A stretch of 64,000 bases of DNA, taken from VAZQ01 sp963827585 (GTDB taxonomy: Bacteria; Pseudomonadota; Alphaproteobacteria; Rhizobiales; Xanthobacteraceae). The position numbers were made by a program, and so were the translations under genes. The notes below the pieces were generated by a model. It saw only the letters and a list, made by a program, of their open reading frames with translations, searched no databases and was not told the DNA's origin. Positions 53,719 through 62,892 of this stretch are shown here, piece by piece; the stretch's first letter is position 1; every line of letters starts with the position of its first letter. The DNA lies in assembly GCA_963827585.1 (NCBI GenBank), contig CAWHCK010000059.1, forward strand, positions 124,001-188,000, written 5' to 3'.

Positions 53719-54527
53719 TTACGATTGCGCCTGATCGACCATCCAGGCGCCGTAGCCGACCACCTGGTCGCGCGACCCCGCCGTGTCGCCCGAGTTGCAC
53801 AGCGCAAGCCGCTGCGCCGCAAGCCCGCGGCGATTGGCCTCCGCCAGCAGGCCGGCCACCGCAAGAGAGCCGCAGGCCTGGTCGGGGCCGAGGCTCTCCC
53901 AGTCGCCGCGCTCGATGGCGGCGGCGGTCGCCGCATCGAGGCGCCGCGCGGTGTCATAGTCGTGATAGTGGGAGAGATCGGAGCTCACCACGATCAGCGT
54001 TTCCGGGCCGCCCCACAGCCGCCGCAGCACCTCGGCGACGTCTTGCGCAGCGGCACGGCCGACCAACAGCGGCACCACCGCGAAGGAGGCCAGGAGCGCC
54101 TGCAGGAACGGCAGCTCGACTTCGAGCGCGTGCTCGGGCGCGTGCGGGGCGTCGGCCTGCACGACAAAGGGCAAGTCGGCGATGGCGGACACCGCGTCCC
54201 GATCGACCGGCACGCAGCCGAGCGGCGTCTCGAAGGCATCGACCGTCGGGGCGGCAATCCCGCGCACCGCCACGTAGTGGGCCGGCCCGATCAGCACCAC
54301 GCGCGTGATCGATGGCTGCGCTCTCCTCGCAGCGTCGCGAACGCCGTGGCCGCGACGCCGCCCGAGTAGACGTAGCCCGCGTGCGGTGCAATCAGGGCTT
54401 TGGGTGAGGTCTGCGAGGACATCTTCGCGGATGTCGGAACCTGGGCGAGCAGGTCCGAAACCGTCGCCCGCAGCCGGCGCGCATCTTCGGCATAGAACAG
54501 GCCTGCCACCGCCGGCGGCCGGACTCT
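53719..54527 (-). CDS. MEMO1 family protein (AmmeMemoRadiSam system protein B), one frameshift
   Basis: About 265 aa. N-terminal RPPAVAGLFYAEDARRLRA and PHAGYVYSGGVAATAFATL (first metal His), then an indel near 54305-54320. The next frame continues ITRVVLIGPAHYVAVRG (second His), FETPLGCVPVDRDAV and VSSDLSHYHDYDTA (third His) to GYGAWMVDQAQS. The fold is that of MEMO, related to extradiol dioxygenases. A start codon is not resolved; homology begins near 54524. Divergent from the AmrS-like radical SAM gene, a pairing that recurs across bacteria and archaea; the shared function is unknown. Confidence 0.85.
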
Positions 54528-54588
54528 TTGTGCGTTGCGAAGGCGCTTGCACCGTTGCCGCGCTCTCGTCCGATATCGGATACCGGGA

Positions 54589-54594
54589 TATAAT
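54589..54594 (+). promoter_or_regulatory. Possible -10 element before the radical SAM gene
   Basis: A perfect TATAAT sits 30 bp before ATG 54625 in otherwise GC-rich DNA, preceded by CGATATCGGATA. No clear -35 at 17 bp. Confidence 0.35.
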
Positions 54595-54624
54595 ACCGCG
54601 TCCGAAACGTGCACGGCTCGAAAA

Positions 54625-55716
54625 ATGGATCAATCGATCATCGAGGGCGTGCCCGGCCGCTACTGGCATCCGCTGGAGGACGGCCGCCTGCAGTGCGACG
54701 TGTGCCCGCGCTATTGCAAGCTGCACGAGGGCCAGCGTGGCCTGTGCTTCGTGCGCGCGCGCCAGAACGACCGCATGGTGCTGACCACCTATGGCCGCTC
54801 GTCGGGCTTCTGCATCGATCCGATCGAGAAGAAACCGCTCAATCATTTTCTGCCCGGCACGCCGGTGCTGTCGTTCGGCACGGCCGGTTGCAACCTGACC
54901 TGCAAGTTCTGCCAGAACTGGGACATTTCGAAAGCGCGCGCGCTCGATCGCGTGCAGGATCTGGCCTCGCCCGCGGCGATCGCCGAAGCGGCGGTGCGCA
55001 GCGGCTGCCGCTCGGTCGCGTTCACCTACAATGATCCCGTCATCTTCCTCGAATACGCGGTGGACGTGGCCCAGGCCTGCCGCGCGCGCGGCATCAAGAC
55101 CGTGGCGGTGAGCGCGGGCTACATATCGCCGGAGCCGCGGATCGAGCTCTTCCGGCACATGGACGCCGCCAACATCGATCTCAAGGGTTTCACCGAGAGG
55201 TTCTACAAGAATCTATGCTCGGGCAAGCTCGCTTGCGTGCTCGAGACGCTCGAATATCTCAAGCGCGAGACCGAGGTCTGGTTCGAGATCACGACCTTGC
55301 TCATCCCCGGCGAGAACGACGCGCCCGCGGAGATCGAAGCCGAGAGCCGCTGGGTGATGGAGCATCTCGGTCCCGACGTGCCGCTGCATTTTTCGGCGTT
55401 TCATCCGGACTGGAAGATGCTGGACACGCCGCCCACCCCGCCGCGGACGCTGCGCACGGCGCGGCGCATCGCGATGGAAGCGGGCATTCGCTACGTCTAC
55501 ACCGGCAACATCCACGATCCCACGGGCCAGAGCACGTATTGCCACGCCTGCGGCGCGACGCTCGTCGGCCGCGACTGGTACGACCTCACGGCGTGGGAAC
55601 TCTCCACCGACGGCCGGTGCGTCGAATGCGGCACGGCTTGCGCCGGGGTGTTCGACGGCGCGCACGGGACGTGGGGCCGGCGCCGGCAGTCGATCAGGGT
55701 GCAGGCATTGGCATGA
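54625..55716 (+). CDS. amrS: AmmeMemoRadiSam system radical SAM enzyme (AmrS)
   Basis: 363 aa. N-terminal Cys cluster (CDVCPRYC, RGLC), then the radical-SAM motif CNLTCKFC inside GTAGCNLTCKFCQNWDIS near residue 93. PflA-like core includes VAFTYNDPVIFLEYA and DAANIDLKGF, and C-terminal CHAC...CVEC pairs may bind metal. The enzyme cleaves S-adenosylmethionine reductively; its substrate is not established. ATG 54625. Divergent from the MEMO gene; its stop overlaps the start of a secreted hypothetical (ATGA). The AMMECR1 (protein A) partner is not seen in this window. Confidence 0.92.
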   Translation: MDQSIIEGVPGRYWHPLEDGRLQCDVCPRYCKLHEGQRGLCFVRARQNDRMVLTTYGRSSGFCIDPIEKKPLNHFLPGTPVLSFGTAGCNLTCKFCQNWDISKARALDRVQDLASPAAIAEAAVRSGCRSVAFTYNDPVIFLEYAVDVAQACRARGIKTVAVSAGYISPEPRIELFRHMDAANIDLKGFTERFYKNLCSGKLACVLETLEYLKRETEVWFEITTLLIPGENDAPAEIEAESRWVMEHLGPDVPLHFSAFHPDWKMLDTPPTPPRTLRTARRIAMEAGIRYVYTGNIHDPTGQSTYCHACGATLVGRDWYDLTAWELSTDGRCVECGTACAGVFDGAHGTWGRRRQSIRVQALA

Positions 55717-56246
55717 CCATGGGCACCGGCATCAGCGCAAGGCTCGGTGCTGTCGCGGCAGCGCTGGCGCTCGTCGTTCCGGTCGCGGCCGCGCCCGCGT
55801 GTGCGGCGGATCTCACCGGCACGTGGCAAGGCACCATCGCCGCGGACGGTCAGGCGGTCGAGTTCAGGCAAAGGTTCAGCGAGAACGGCTACGTCCTGTT
55901 CGACTACACCAACAACAGGGGATCGGTCCAAACCGTCGAGCTGTCCGCGCCCGGGCAGATTCAGTGGGTACCGCCGGGTGGGGGTGTGTGGACGGTGGCC
56001 GTGGAGTTGGTCGTCAAGGGCCCGGGAGGAGTCTCCTATGTGCTGCATAGCGCCTTCGAGCGCACGAGCGGCGGCTATCTGGACCAGCGATATCAGACCG
56101 AGGAACACCACTACGCGCTGACGAACGAAGGACTGCGCGTGCGGATCGTCAGTCGGGCGGCCACATATTTCGGGGACAGGGGCGGGCCGACCGGCGGCCC
56201 CCTGCAAACGGAGACCTTCGAGGGGGTCCTGACGAAGGCGGAGTGA
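55713..56246 (+). CDS. Secreted hypothetical protein coupled to amrS
   Basis: 177 aa. Signal peptide (ARLGAVAAALALVVPVAAAP) and a mature part rich in beta-strand-like segments (DLTGTWQGTIAADGQAVEF, WTVAVELVVKGPGG). No Cys cluster or catalytic motif is evident, and I do not recognise the family; a lipocalin- or barrel-like domain is possible. It overlaps the AmrS stop by four bases, so it is translationally coupled and may be a functional partner of the MEMO/AmrS pair or its envelope substrate (inference). Confidence 0.7.
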   Translation: MTMGTGISARLGAVAAALALVVPVAAAPACAADLTGTWQGTIAADGQAVEFRQRFSENGYVLFDYTNNRGSVQTVELSAPGQIQWVPPGGGVWTVAVELVVKGPGGVSYVLHSAFERTSGGYLDQRYQTEEHHYALTNEGLRVRIVSRAATYFGDRGGPTGGPLQTETFEGVLTKAE

Positions 56247-56271
56247 TACCAGCGGCACCAAACCACGATCC

Positions 56272-56434
56272 GTCATCCTGAGGTGCCCGCGCTCTTGCGC
56301 GGGCCTCGAAGGATGAACGGCCCCCGCTCGTTGCCCCTGTGGCCAGGACGGGGCCCTTCGAGGCTCGCCACGCAGTCAAGCTTGCGCAGACTGCGTAAAC
56401 TTGTCTGCGATGGGCGAGCACCTCAGGGTGACGG
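56272..56434. repeat. Palindromic intergenic repeat, family A (copy 2)
   Basis: GTCATCCTGAGGTGCCCGCG ... CACCTCAGGGTGACGG with an inner pair around CCTCGAAGGATGA / CCCTTCGAGGCTCG; close relative of 28208-28346. It occupies most of the convergent spacer between the secreted hypothetical and the Bug gene, where it may terminate both. Confidence 0.78.
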
Positions 56435-56470
56435 TGAGAGTGAGTTGATCAGGTCGCGAATGCTCGCGCG

Positions 56471-57445
56471 CTATTTGACCGTGATATTCGCCTCGCGAAT
56501 GATGCGGCTGTATTCGTCGCCCTGTCGTCGCAGGTAGGCGCCGAATTCGGCGCCGCACGTTCCGACCGGAAACAGCCCCTGCTGGGCGAGCTTGGGCGCC
56601 ATGTCGGGGGCCTTGAGCGCCTTGCTGAACCAACCGGACAGCTCCTTGAGCGTGTCGGGCGGGGTCTTCGCCGGCGCCACGATCCCGTAAAAAATGTCCG
56701 CTTCGTACTTCGTGACGCCGGTCTCGCCGAGCGTCGGCACATCCGGCAGCGTCTCGACGCGCGCCGCGGAGGTGGTGACGAGCCCGCGCAACGTGCCCGC
56801 CTTGAGCTGCGATACCACGGTCGGATAGTCGGCCCAGACCGCCGCCACGTGATTGCCCATCAGCGCGTTGACGGCGGGCGCGGTGCCGCCAAAGGGAACG
56901 TAGGTGACGCTGATGTTCGCCGCACGCTTGAGCACCTCGATGGCGATGTGCAGGGAGGAGCCGGGTCCGCCGCTGGCGAACGCCAGCTCGCCCGGCTTGG
57001 CGCGCGCCGCCGCGATCAGGTCGCCGAGCGTCCGGTAGGGCGAGGAGCCCAGCACGACGAGGACCATGGGCGTTGCCGCGAGATAGCAGACCGGCTCGAA
57101 ACTCTTCGTCGGATCGTAGCTCGCCCGCTTCAGGGCCGGATTGATGACGAAGGAACTCGCCACCAGCAGAACCGTGCGGCCATCGGGCTCCGCGCGCTCG
57201 GCCGCCTCGGTGCCGATCACGGTGCCGCCGCCCGGGCGGTTCTCGACCACCATGGTCGAACCTTCGGTGCGGCCGATCTGGTCGGCCATCAGCCGGGACA
57301 GAATGTCGGGGCCGCTGCCCGGCGTGTAGGGAACGACGATCTTGATCGGTCCCGTCGCCTGCGCCCACGCGCCGGGGCCGGACAGTGCGATCAAGATGAC
57401 GGCCAGGAGCGCAACGGCCAATCGGCCCCGAGCATATGCTGTCAT
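56471..57445 (-). CDS. Bug/TctC-family solute-binding protein
   Basis: 324 aa. Signal peptide (LAVALLAVILIALSGPGAWA), then IKIVVPYTPGSGPDILSRL. Further blocks are YVPFGGTAPAVNALMGNH and PDVPTLGETGVTKYE. ATG 57445 follows GGGAGGA; upstream in-frame codons rejected. Orphan binding protein with no transporter genes adjacent. Ligand unknown. Confidence 0.91.
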   Translation of the reverse strand: MTAYARGRLAVALLAVILIALSGPGAWAQATGPIKIVVPYTPGSGPDILSRLMADQIGRTEGSTMVVENRPGGGTVIGTEAAERAEPDGRTVLLVASSFVINPALKRASYDPTKSFEPVCYLAATPMVLVVLGSSPYRTLGDLIAAARAKPGELAFASGGPGSSLHIAIEVLKRAANISVTYVPFGGTAPAVNALMGNHVAAVWADYPTVVSQLKAGTLRGLVTTSAARVETLPDVPTLGETGVTKYEADIFYGIVAPAKTPPDTLKELSGWFSKALKAPDMAPKLAQQGLFPVGTCGAEFGAYLRRQGDEYSRIIREANITVK

Positions 57446-57611
57446 GAGTTTCCTCCCTAAGCGCTTTGTCCTCACGTGGCGCCTTGGCGTCAGCATACGT
57501 CAACGGGCTCAGTCGGGGAATTGCTCGCACGCGGACACTCCGCCACAGACGAAGCCACGCCCATCCGCTGCCCTGAACGGCGGAAAGGCCTGACCGCTTG
57601 CCGACCAGTCG

Positions 57612-59078
57612 TCAGCTGCGTCCGTCGCGCTCACGCAGGAGCTGCGCCAATTCCTCCCGGCCGAAGAATTCGGCCCACTTGAGAACCGTGGCGTCGTACT
57701 TGTCGTCACGGATGTTCGGGTCGGCGCCGGCATCCAACAGCATCCGGGCGATATCGATGTCGCCATTCTCCATGGTCATATGCAGGGCCGTGTGGTTGCA
57801 GTCCCACATCGGGCGCTTGGCGTTGACGTCGACGCCGTGATCGATGAGCCACCTGATCGCCTCGTGGTTCCTTCTGTTCACCGCGAGGTGCAGCGCCACC
57901 GTGTCTCTGCCGTCGGGCCCTATGCGCAAAGGATCATCGCGCAGCATGCGCTCGGCCAGGTCGTAGCGCTTCAGGTTCACGGCGGTCAGGAAATCGAGCT
58001 TGGCGCCGGCTTCTGCGAGCATCGAAACGATATCCGGACCGGCATTTTCCTGCGTCGCGGTGGTCAGCGGCGTCGCGCCTGTCGCATCGGTCGCATTCGG
58101 GTCCGCCCCGAGATCGAGCAGCAGCCGCACAACGCTGGGCCGGTTCTTGGCGGCGGCGTGGTGGAGCGGCGTTCTTCGATGCTGGTTGCGGGTCATGCGT
58201 GCGTCCAGGAGCGATGGGTCGCGCGCGATGAGGGCCCGTACATCCTCCGCTCGATCGAGCGCGATTGCGCACCAGATGTTGAGCCTCGCGCCGTGGTCGA
58301 GGAGATACGCGGCAATGTCTTCCCGCACGCGCCGGAAGCAAGTGGCCCAACCGAGCACGCCGACTTCATAATCGTCGCCCTCGCCGACGACGTCGGAGCC
58401 CGCTTCAACCAGCAACTTGACGGTTGCGAGGTCGGCGACCGCCGCCGCAACGTGGAGCGGGTAGGCGTTGTCCGGAAAATCGCGCACCCGGACGTCGGCG
58501 CCCCGTTCCAGCAGCAGCCGCATGCACGCATGCTGATTGCGGCAGGCGGCTCGGTGCAGGGCGGACTGCTTCTGGAATCCTCCGCCAAGCGCGTCGATCA
58601 GCTCGGGATGGGCGTCGAGCCGCCGACGCAAGGTCTCCGCCTCGCCTTGCCATGCGGCATCGAGGATGCCGTCGATCGCCTGCACCAGCTCGCGCGGGCG
58701 CGCCTCGCGTCCGTGCAGGTCGCGGACGAGAAGCTCGATCGCCTCGTGGCGGTCCGCCTTGGCGATCTGGTGAATGGTGCGGCCGTCCTCATCGGTCGCG
58801 CCCGGATCGAATCCGGCCTCGAAGGCGCGGCGGACCGTCTCGACGTCGCCTGCGCGGGCGGCGCGAAAGACCTGCCTGTGCTCCGGCCGACCGCCATCGA
58901 GTCCGTCGACATGGGTCTTGAGTGCACGCCAGCTCTTGAAGCCGTAGTCTCGCGCGATGTCGAGCTGAGCCTGATGGAGCTTTGCAGCCGGATCGTTCGC
59001 ACGCAGCTGTTGCAGCCGCTGCTTGGCGGTCTTCTTCAGCCAATCGATGTGGGGATGGGCGGGAAGCGCCTTGGGCAT
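57612..59078 (-). CDS. Ankyrin-repeat protein with N-terminal helical module
   Basis: 488 aa, no signal peptide. An N-terminal ~60-residue charged module (PHIDWLKKTAKQRLQQLRA, ending in FKSWRALKTHVDGL) precedes about nine or ten ankyrin-type repeats, the clearest being RTPLHHAAAKNRPSVVRLLL and HTALHMTMENGDIDIARMLL. Ankyrin arrays bind other proteins; no catalytic domain is visible. ATG 59078 follows GAAGGTG. Single gene, no clear partner. Function unknown. Confidence 0.87.
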   Translation of the reverse strand: MPKALPAHPHIDWLKKTAKQRLQQLRANDPAAKLHQAQLDIARDYGFKSWRALKTHVDGLDGGRPEHRQVFRAARAGDVETVRRAFEAGFDPGATDEDGRTIHQIAKADRHEAIELLVRDLHGREARPRELVQAIDGILDAAWQGEAETLRRRLDAHPELIDALGGGFQKQSALHRAACRNQHACMRLLLERGADVRVRDFPDNAYPLHVAAAVADLATVKLLVEAGSDVVGEGDDYEVGVLGWATCFRRVREDIAAYLLDHGARLNIWCAIALDRAEDVRALIARDPSLLDARMTRNQHRRTPLHHAAAKNRPSVVRLLLDLGADPNATDATGATPLTTATQENAGPDIVSMLAEAGAKLDFLTAVNLKRYDLAERMLRDDPLRIGPDGRDTVALHLAVNRRNHEAIRWLIDHGVDVNAKRPMWDCNHTALHMTMENGDIDIARMLLDAGADPNIRDDKYDATVLKWAEFFGREELAQLLRERDGRS

Positions 59079-59248
59079 GGGACACCTTCTTTCTTTGCGC
59101 CCGGCGACCGCAACTCTCGGGCAAGAAAGAAGGAGATGTCAGCGCAATGCTGGAGGCGGGTTCGACCCTTTACGCGGTCCGTCGGTCGCCTGTTCGACCA
59201 CGGAAAAACTAACTCCGCGCCGCGGCCAAAGTCAAACCGTCATTGCCG

Positions 59249-59349
59249 TCAACGTGCCGGCTTGAGCGAATTGTCGACCAGGTAGACGGCGATCTTCCTG
59301 CCCATGTCATAGCCGACGTCCAGCGAATTTCTGAAGTGGATGCCGCCTC
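59249..59349 (-). pseudogene. Short C-terminal remnant, resembles PAP2/vanadium haloperoxidase end
   Basis: About 32 codons reading GGIHFRNSLDVGYDMGR then IAVYLVDNSLKPAR and a stop. The GIHFR...G...G pattern looks like the last helix region of vanadium-dependent haloperoxidase/PAP2 proteins. An in-frame stop lies immediately upstream at the junction with repeat-like DNA (from ~59350). Gene decay or deletion. Confidence 0.4.
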
Positions 59350-59475
59350 AGATGCGCCCCTCACCCTTGATGATTCGCGTTACGACCTTTGAGCCCTCTC
59401 CCGCAAGGGAAGAAGGCGCGAGAGGCGCGACCCCGGAATTGTTGCCCATCGGAAACAACCGTCAGGCACGCGCCG

Positions 59476-59928
59476 CTAGAACATGCCGTTGTCGTTGGCG
59501 GCCTTCTCCGGGATCGGCTGGATCACGTCCCAGTGCTCGACCACCTTGCCGTTCTCGAGCCGGAAGATGTCGATGATGGCATTGCCGCGGGTGCCCGGCT
59601 CGCGCACGGCGTGGACATGGACGATGACGTAGTCGCCGTCGGCGAAGATGCGCTTGATCTCGCTGCGGTTGTTGGGGAACTTGTCCTTGAGGAAGGCGAT
59701 GAAGGCCTTGAGGCCCTCCGGCCCGTCGGCGGCGACCGGATTGTGCTGGGTGTAGCGGGCGCCGAGATATTTCGAGGCGGCGTCGAAGTCCTTCTTGTTG
59801 AGCGCCGCGTCGTAGAAGGCGGCGACGATCTTCTTGTTCTCTTCCAACTGTTTGGCATCGGCGGCGCCAGCGATATGCGGAGCGAGCACGAATGCCGCGA
59901 CCGCGAGACCGAGAATCATCTTCGTCAT
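59476..59928 (-). CDS. Secreted SnoaL-like (nuclear transport factor 2 fold) protein
   Basis: 150 aa. Signal peptide (ILGLAVAAFVLAPHIAGA), then a SnoaL-type domain: NKKIVAAFYDAALNKKDFDA, QHNPVAADGPEGLKAFIAFL, FADGDYVIVHVHAVREPG and VVEHWDVIQPIPEKA. ATG 59928 follows GAGGAG. These proteins are often annotated as polyketide cyclases, but the secreted forms have no established role. It is just downstream of the TRAP transporter genes and on the same strand. Confidence 0.87.
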   Translation of the reverse strand: MTKMILGLAVAAFVLAPHIAGAADAKQLEENKKIVAAFYDAALNKKDFDAASKYLGARYTQHNPVAADGPEGLKAFIAFLKDKFPNNRSEIKRIFADGDYVIVHVHAVREPGTRGNAIIDIFRLENGKVVEHWDVIQPIPEKAANDNGMF

Positions 59929-60001
59929 GGCACACTCCTCATGTCTGCAGAGAGACGGCCGCCTCATTCGCGGCCACGAGCACTCACAGTCCAGAGCTTT
60001 G

Positions 60002-61303
60002 CTACCGCATCATGCCTGGCAGGACCAACGACAGCCAGGGAAACGCGACCAGGATTGCAAGGCGCACGAAGTCGGACAAGATGAAAGGGGTCACCCCCTT
60101 GTAGATCGTCCAGAGCGGCACGTCCTTCGCCAGGGAATTGATCACGAAGACGTTCATGCCGATCGGCGGCATGATCATGCCGAGCTCCACCACCATCACC
60201 ACGATGACGCCGAACCAGATCGGATCGAAGCCGAGCTGCAGGATCACCGGAAAGATGATCGGAATGGTGAGCAGGATCATCGCCAGCTCGTCCATGATGG
60301 CTCCGAGCACGATGTACATGACCAGGATCAATGCGAGGATCCCATACGGCCCGAGCGGAAGGCTGAGCAGCCAGGCGGTCACGTTCTGCGTGGTCTGGGT
60401 GATGACCAGGAAATAGCCGAACAGGAACGCGCCGATGACGATCGTGAAGATCGCTGCGGTGGTGCGGACGCTGTCGACCAGGCAGCCCATCATCGCGCGC
60501 GGCGTCAGTCGCCGGCGTGCGACGCCGAGCAGGAAGGCGCCGCCGGCGCCCATGCCGGCGGCCTCGGTTGCCGTGAACCAGCCGACGAACATTCCGCCGA
60601 TGCAGAAAATGAACAGCAGCACCGTGGCCCAGACGTCCTTGAGCGACGCGATGCGCTCCCGCCACGAGTGGCGCTCGCCGCGCGGCATGATTTCCGGGCG
60701 CAGCAGGCCCACGACCTGCACCGCGTTGATGTAGAGGATGGTGCCGACGATGCCGGGAAGGATCCCCGCCACCAGGAGCTTGGAGACGTCTGTCTCGGTG
60801 AGCGCGCCATAGATGATGAACATCACCGAGGGCGGGATCATGATGCCGAGCGTGCCGCCGGCGGCGATCGCCCCGGTGGCAAATCCGGGGGCATAGCCGG
60901 CGCGGCGCATTTCCGGCAGCGCCACCTGCGTCATGGTCGCGGCGGTCGCCACCGACGAGCCGTTGATGGCGGAAAAGCCGGCACAGGCGGTGATCGTCGC
61001 CATGGCGAGGCCGCCGCGGCGGTGGCCGAGCCAGACGTTGCTGACGTGAAACAATTCCCGGCTCATCCCGGCGGCGGTGGCGAACGCGCCCATCAGGATG
61101 AACATCGGAACGACCGCGAGGTCCCAATCGGTGGAAACCCGGATCGGCGACTGCGCCAGCAGATTCATCGCCGGATAGAGCGCGGTCAGCGACGCAAATC
61201 CCAGCACCCCGACGACGCCCATGGCGATGCCGATCGGCACCCGCAGCAGCATCATCGCGAACAGCGCGACGAAACCGAGGACCGCGATTACTTCCGGGCT
61301 CAT
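60002..61303 (-). CDS. dctM: TRAP transporter large permease DctM
   Basis: 433 aa with about eleven to twelve hydrophobic segments; the ion-coupled channel subunit of TRAP dicarboxylate-type transporters. Blocks seen are FVALFAMMLLRVPIGIAMGV, SNVWLGHRRGGLAMATITAC, GYAPGFATGAIAAGGTLGIM and LGMIMPPIGMNVFVINSLAK, all typical of DctM. ATG 61303 lies eight bp after the DctQ stop. Third gene in the order dctP-dctQ-dctM. Confidence 0.92.
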   Translation of the reverse strand: MSPEVIAVLGFVALFAMMLLRVPIGIAMGVVGVLGFASLTALYPAMNLLAQSPIRVSTDWDLAVVPMFILMGAFATAAGMSRELFHVSNVWLGHRRGGLAMATITACAGFSAINGSSVATAATMTQVALPEMRRAGYAPGFATGAIAAGGTLGIMIPPSVMFIIYGALTETDVSKLLVAGILPGIVGTILYINAVQVVGLLRPEIMPRGERHSWRERIASLKDVWATVLLFIFCIGGMFVGWFTATEAAGMGAGGAFLLGVARRRLTPRAMMGCLVDSVRTTAAIFTIVIGAFLFGYFLVITQTTQNVTAWLLSLPLGPYGILALILVMYIVLGAIMDELAMILLTIPIIFPVILQLGFDPIWFGVIVVMVVELGMIMPPIGMNVFVINSLAKDVPLWTIYKGVTPFILSDFVRLAILVAFPWLSLVLPGMMR

Positions 61304-61311
61304 CGTGCGCT

Positions 61312-61818
61312 CTATTGGACGGGCTCGATGCGGTGGGGCTCGGGGACCGGTTGACCGCGCAAGAGGCGCACAAGGCGGATCGCGACCAGCAAGGTGGCGA
61401 GGAAAATTCCGAGCGAGGCCAGCACGTGGAACGGCCAGATCGGAATGCGCACGTCGAAGGTGGCTTCGCCGCTGCGGAAGCCGCTATCGACCTTGAACAG
61501 CAGCATCCACGAGAACGCCGCCAGGAACAGGAACAGGACGATGGTGGCGAACAGGTCGATCCACCATTTCCCGCGCGGCCCTGCCCACTCCCAGAGGAAG
61601 TCGACCTGGATGTGCTCGTCGCGATAGCTGGTGGTGGCGATGCCCCAGAAGATCGCCACCCCGAGCATCAGGCGCGAAAGATCGAACCAGTCGGGGATGG
61701 TGGTGTTGAGGAACGCCCGCAGCATGATGCTGGTGAAGGTGAGCGCGACGATGGCGGCGAGGAAAACGCCCGCCGCCTTTTCCGTGGCGTCGACGATGAG
61801 GTTGACGATGCGCTCCAC
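61312..61818 (-). CDS. dctQ: TRAP transporter small permease DctQ
   Basis: 168 aa, four membrane helices, the small TRAP subunit. FWGIATTSYRDEHIQVDFLW (~residue 60) contains the conserved Arg-x-x-x-His-Ile region of DctQ. GTG 61818 has GAGG upstream. It sits between dctP and dctM with short gaps, so one transcript is likely. Confidence 0.9.
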   Translation of the reverse strand: MERIVNLIVDATEKAAGVFLAAIVALTFTSIMLRAFLNTTIPDWFDLSRLMLGVAIFWGIATTSYRDEHIQVDFLWEWAGPRGKWWIDLFATIVLFLFLAAFSWMLLFKVDSGFRSGEATFDVRIPIWPFHVLASLGIFLATLLVAIRLVRLLRGQPVPEPHRIEPVQ

Positions 61819-61848
61819 CGGACCTCGCCCGCCTCCGGCGACCTGCCT

Positions 61849-62892
61849 TCAATACGACGCGTTGTATTGCGCGAGCCGCTCCTTGAGCTCCTTCATGATG
61901 GCGTCCGGATTGCCGCCGGCCTTGCGGACGTTGTCGGCCCATTGCTTCTCCAACGGCTCGGCCGACTTCTTCCATTCGTTGAGTTGCGCGTCGGTGATCG
62001 GATAGACCTCGTGCGCCGGATCGGCCTTCACCTTGGCGAGGCCGGCACGCTCGAAATCCGCCCACGGGTCGGCGAATTTCCCTGCCGTTTCGGTGGTGCA
62101 GTGGTCGTCGATGACTTTTTTCTGCGCCGGCGACATGGCTGCATAGACACGCGGATTCATGAGCCACTGGAACGTGACCGTGTGGATCGGCGCGTCGATG
62201 TGATACTTGGTGACCTTGTCGACGCCGAGCAGCGGCACCGAGCCCCAGGGGAACGTGACCGCCTCCGCCACGCCCTTCTCCATCACCTCGCGCACCTCGG
62301 TAGCGCTCGCCTGCACGTTGGTGCCGCCGAGCAGCGTCACCCAGGCGGCGACCGTCGCCTGCGACGGCCGCACCTTCATGCCCTTGATGTCGCCCGGCAC
62401 CATGATTTTCTTCTTGCTCGAATGCCAGGTCAGCGGATCGAGGATGAAGGAGAAGCAATACTTCACGTCCTTCATCTCGCTCGCTGCGTATTTGCGATAC
62501 CAGGCGTCGATCGCCCGGATGCCGCCCTTGGCGTTGCCGACCAGGAACGGCAACTCGCCGGCGGCGATGATGGGGAAGCGGCCGGGCTGATAGCCGGGAT
62601 TGACATAGGTGAAGTCGGCGATGCCGTCGCGCGCCATGTCGTAGTGATCGAAGGCCTTGCCGAGCTGCTGCGACGGATAGACCTTGGACTTGATGGTGCC
62701 GTTCGAGGCCTTCTCGACCGACGCGCCCCATTCCTCCATCGCCTTCTGCAGCGGATGGGTGGGCGGCACCCAGTGCGAGAGCTTGAGGTCGAAGGTCTTG
62801 TCCTGCGCGGACGCAGCGGATGCTCCGATCAGCAGCCCCGCGGCTGACGCGAGCAGGATTGCAAGGTGTCGCTTGGCTCGACGCGATGGCAT
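61849..62892 (-). CDS. dctP: TRAP transporter periplasmic binding protein DctP
   Basis: 347 aa. Signal peptide (LAILLASAAGLLIGASAASA), then FDLKLSHWVPPTHPLQKAME, the usual DctP opening. GMKVRPSQATVAAWVTLLGG (~residue 160) carries the conserved ligand Arg, and the C-terminus holds the YPITDAQLNEW-type helix. ATG 62892 follows GGAGGAG. It binds a carboxylate ligand (dicarboxylate, keto acid or related) and delivers it to DctQM; specificity unknown. Confidence 0.92.
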   Translation of the reverse strand: MPSRRAKRHLAILLASAAGLLIGASAASAQDKTFDLKLSHWVPPTHPLQKAMEEWGASVEKASNGTIKSKVYPSQQLGKAFDHYDMARDGIADFTYVNPGYQPGRFPIIAAGELPFLVGNAKGGIRAIDAWYRKYAASEMKDVKYCFSFILDPLTWHSSKKKIMVPGDIKGMKVRPSQATVAAWVTLLGGTNVQASATEVREVMEKGVAEAVTFPWGSVPLLGVDKVTKYHIDAPIHTVTFQWLMNPRVYAAMSPAQKKVIDDHCTTETAGKFADPWADFERAGLAKVKADPAHEVYPITDAQLNEWKKSAEPLEKQWADNVRKAGGNPDAIMKELKERLAQYNASY

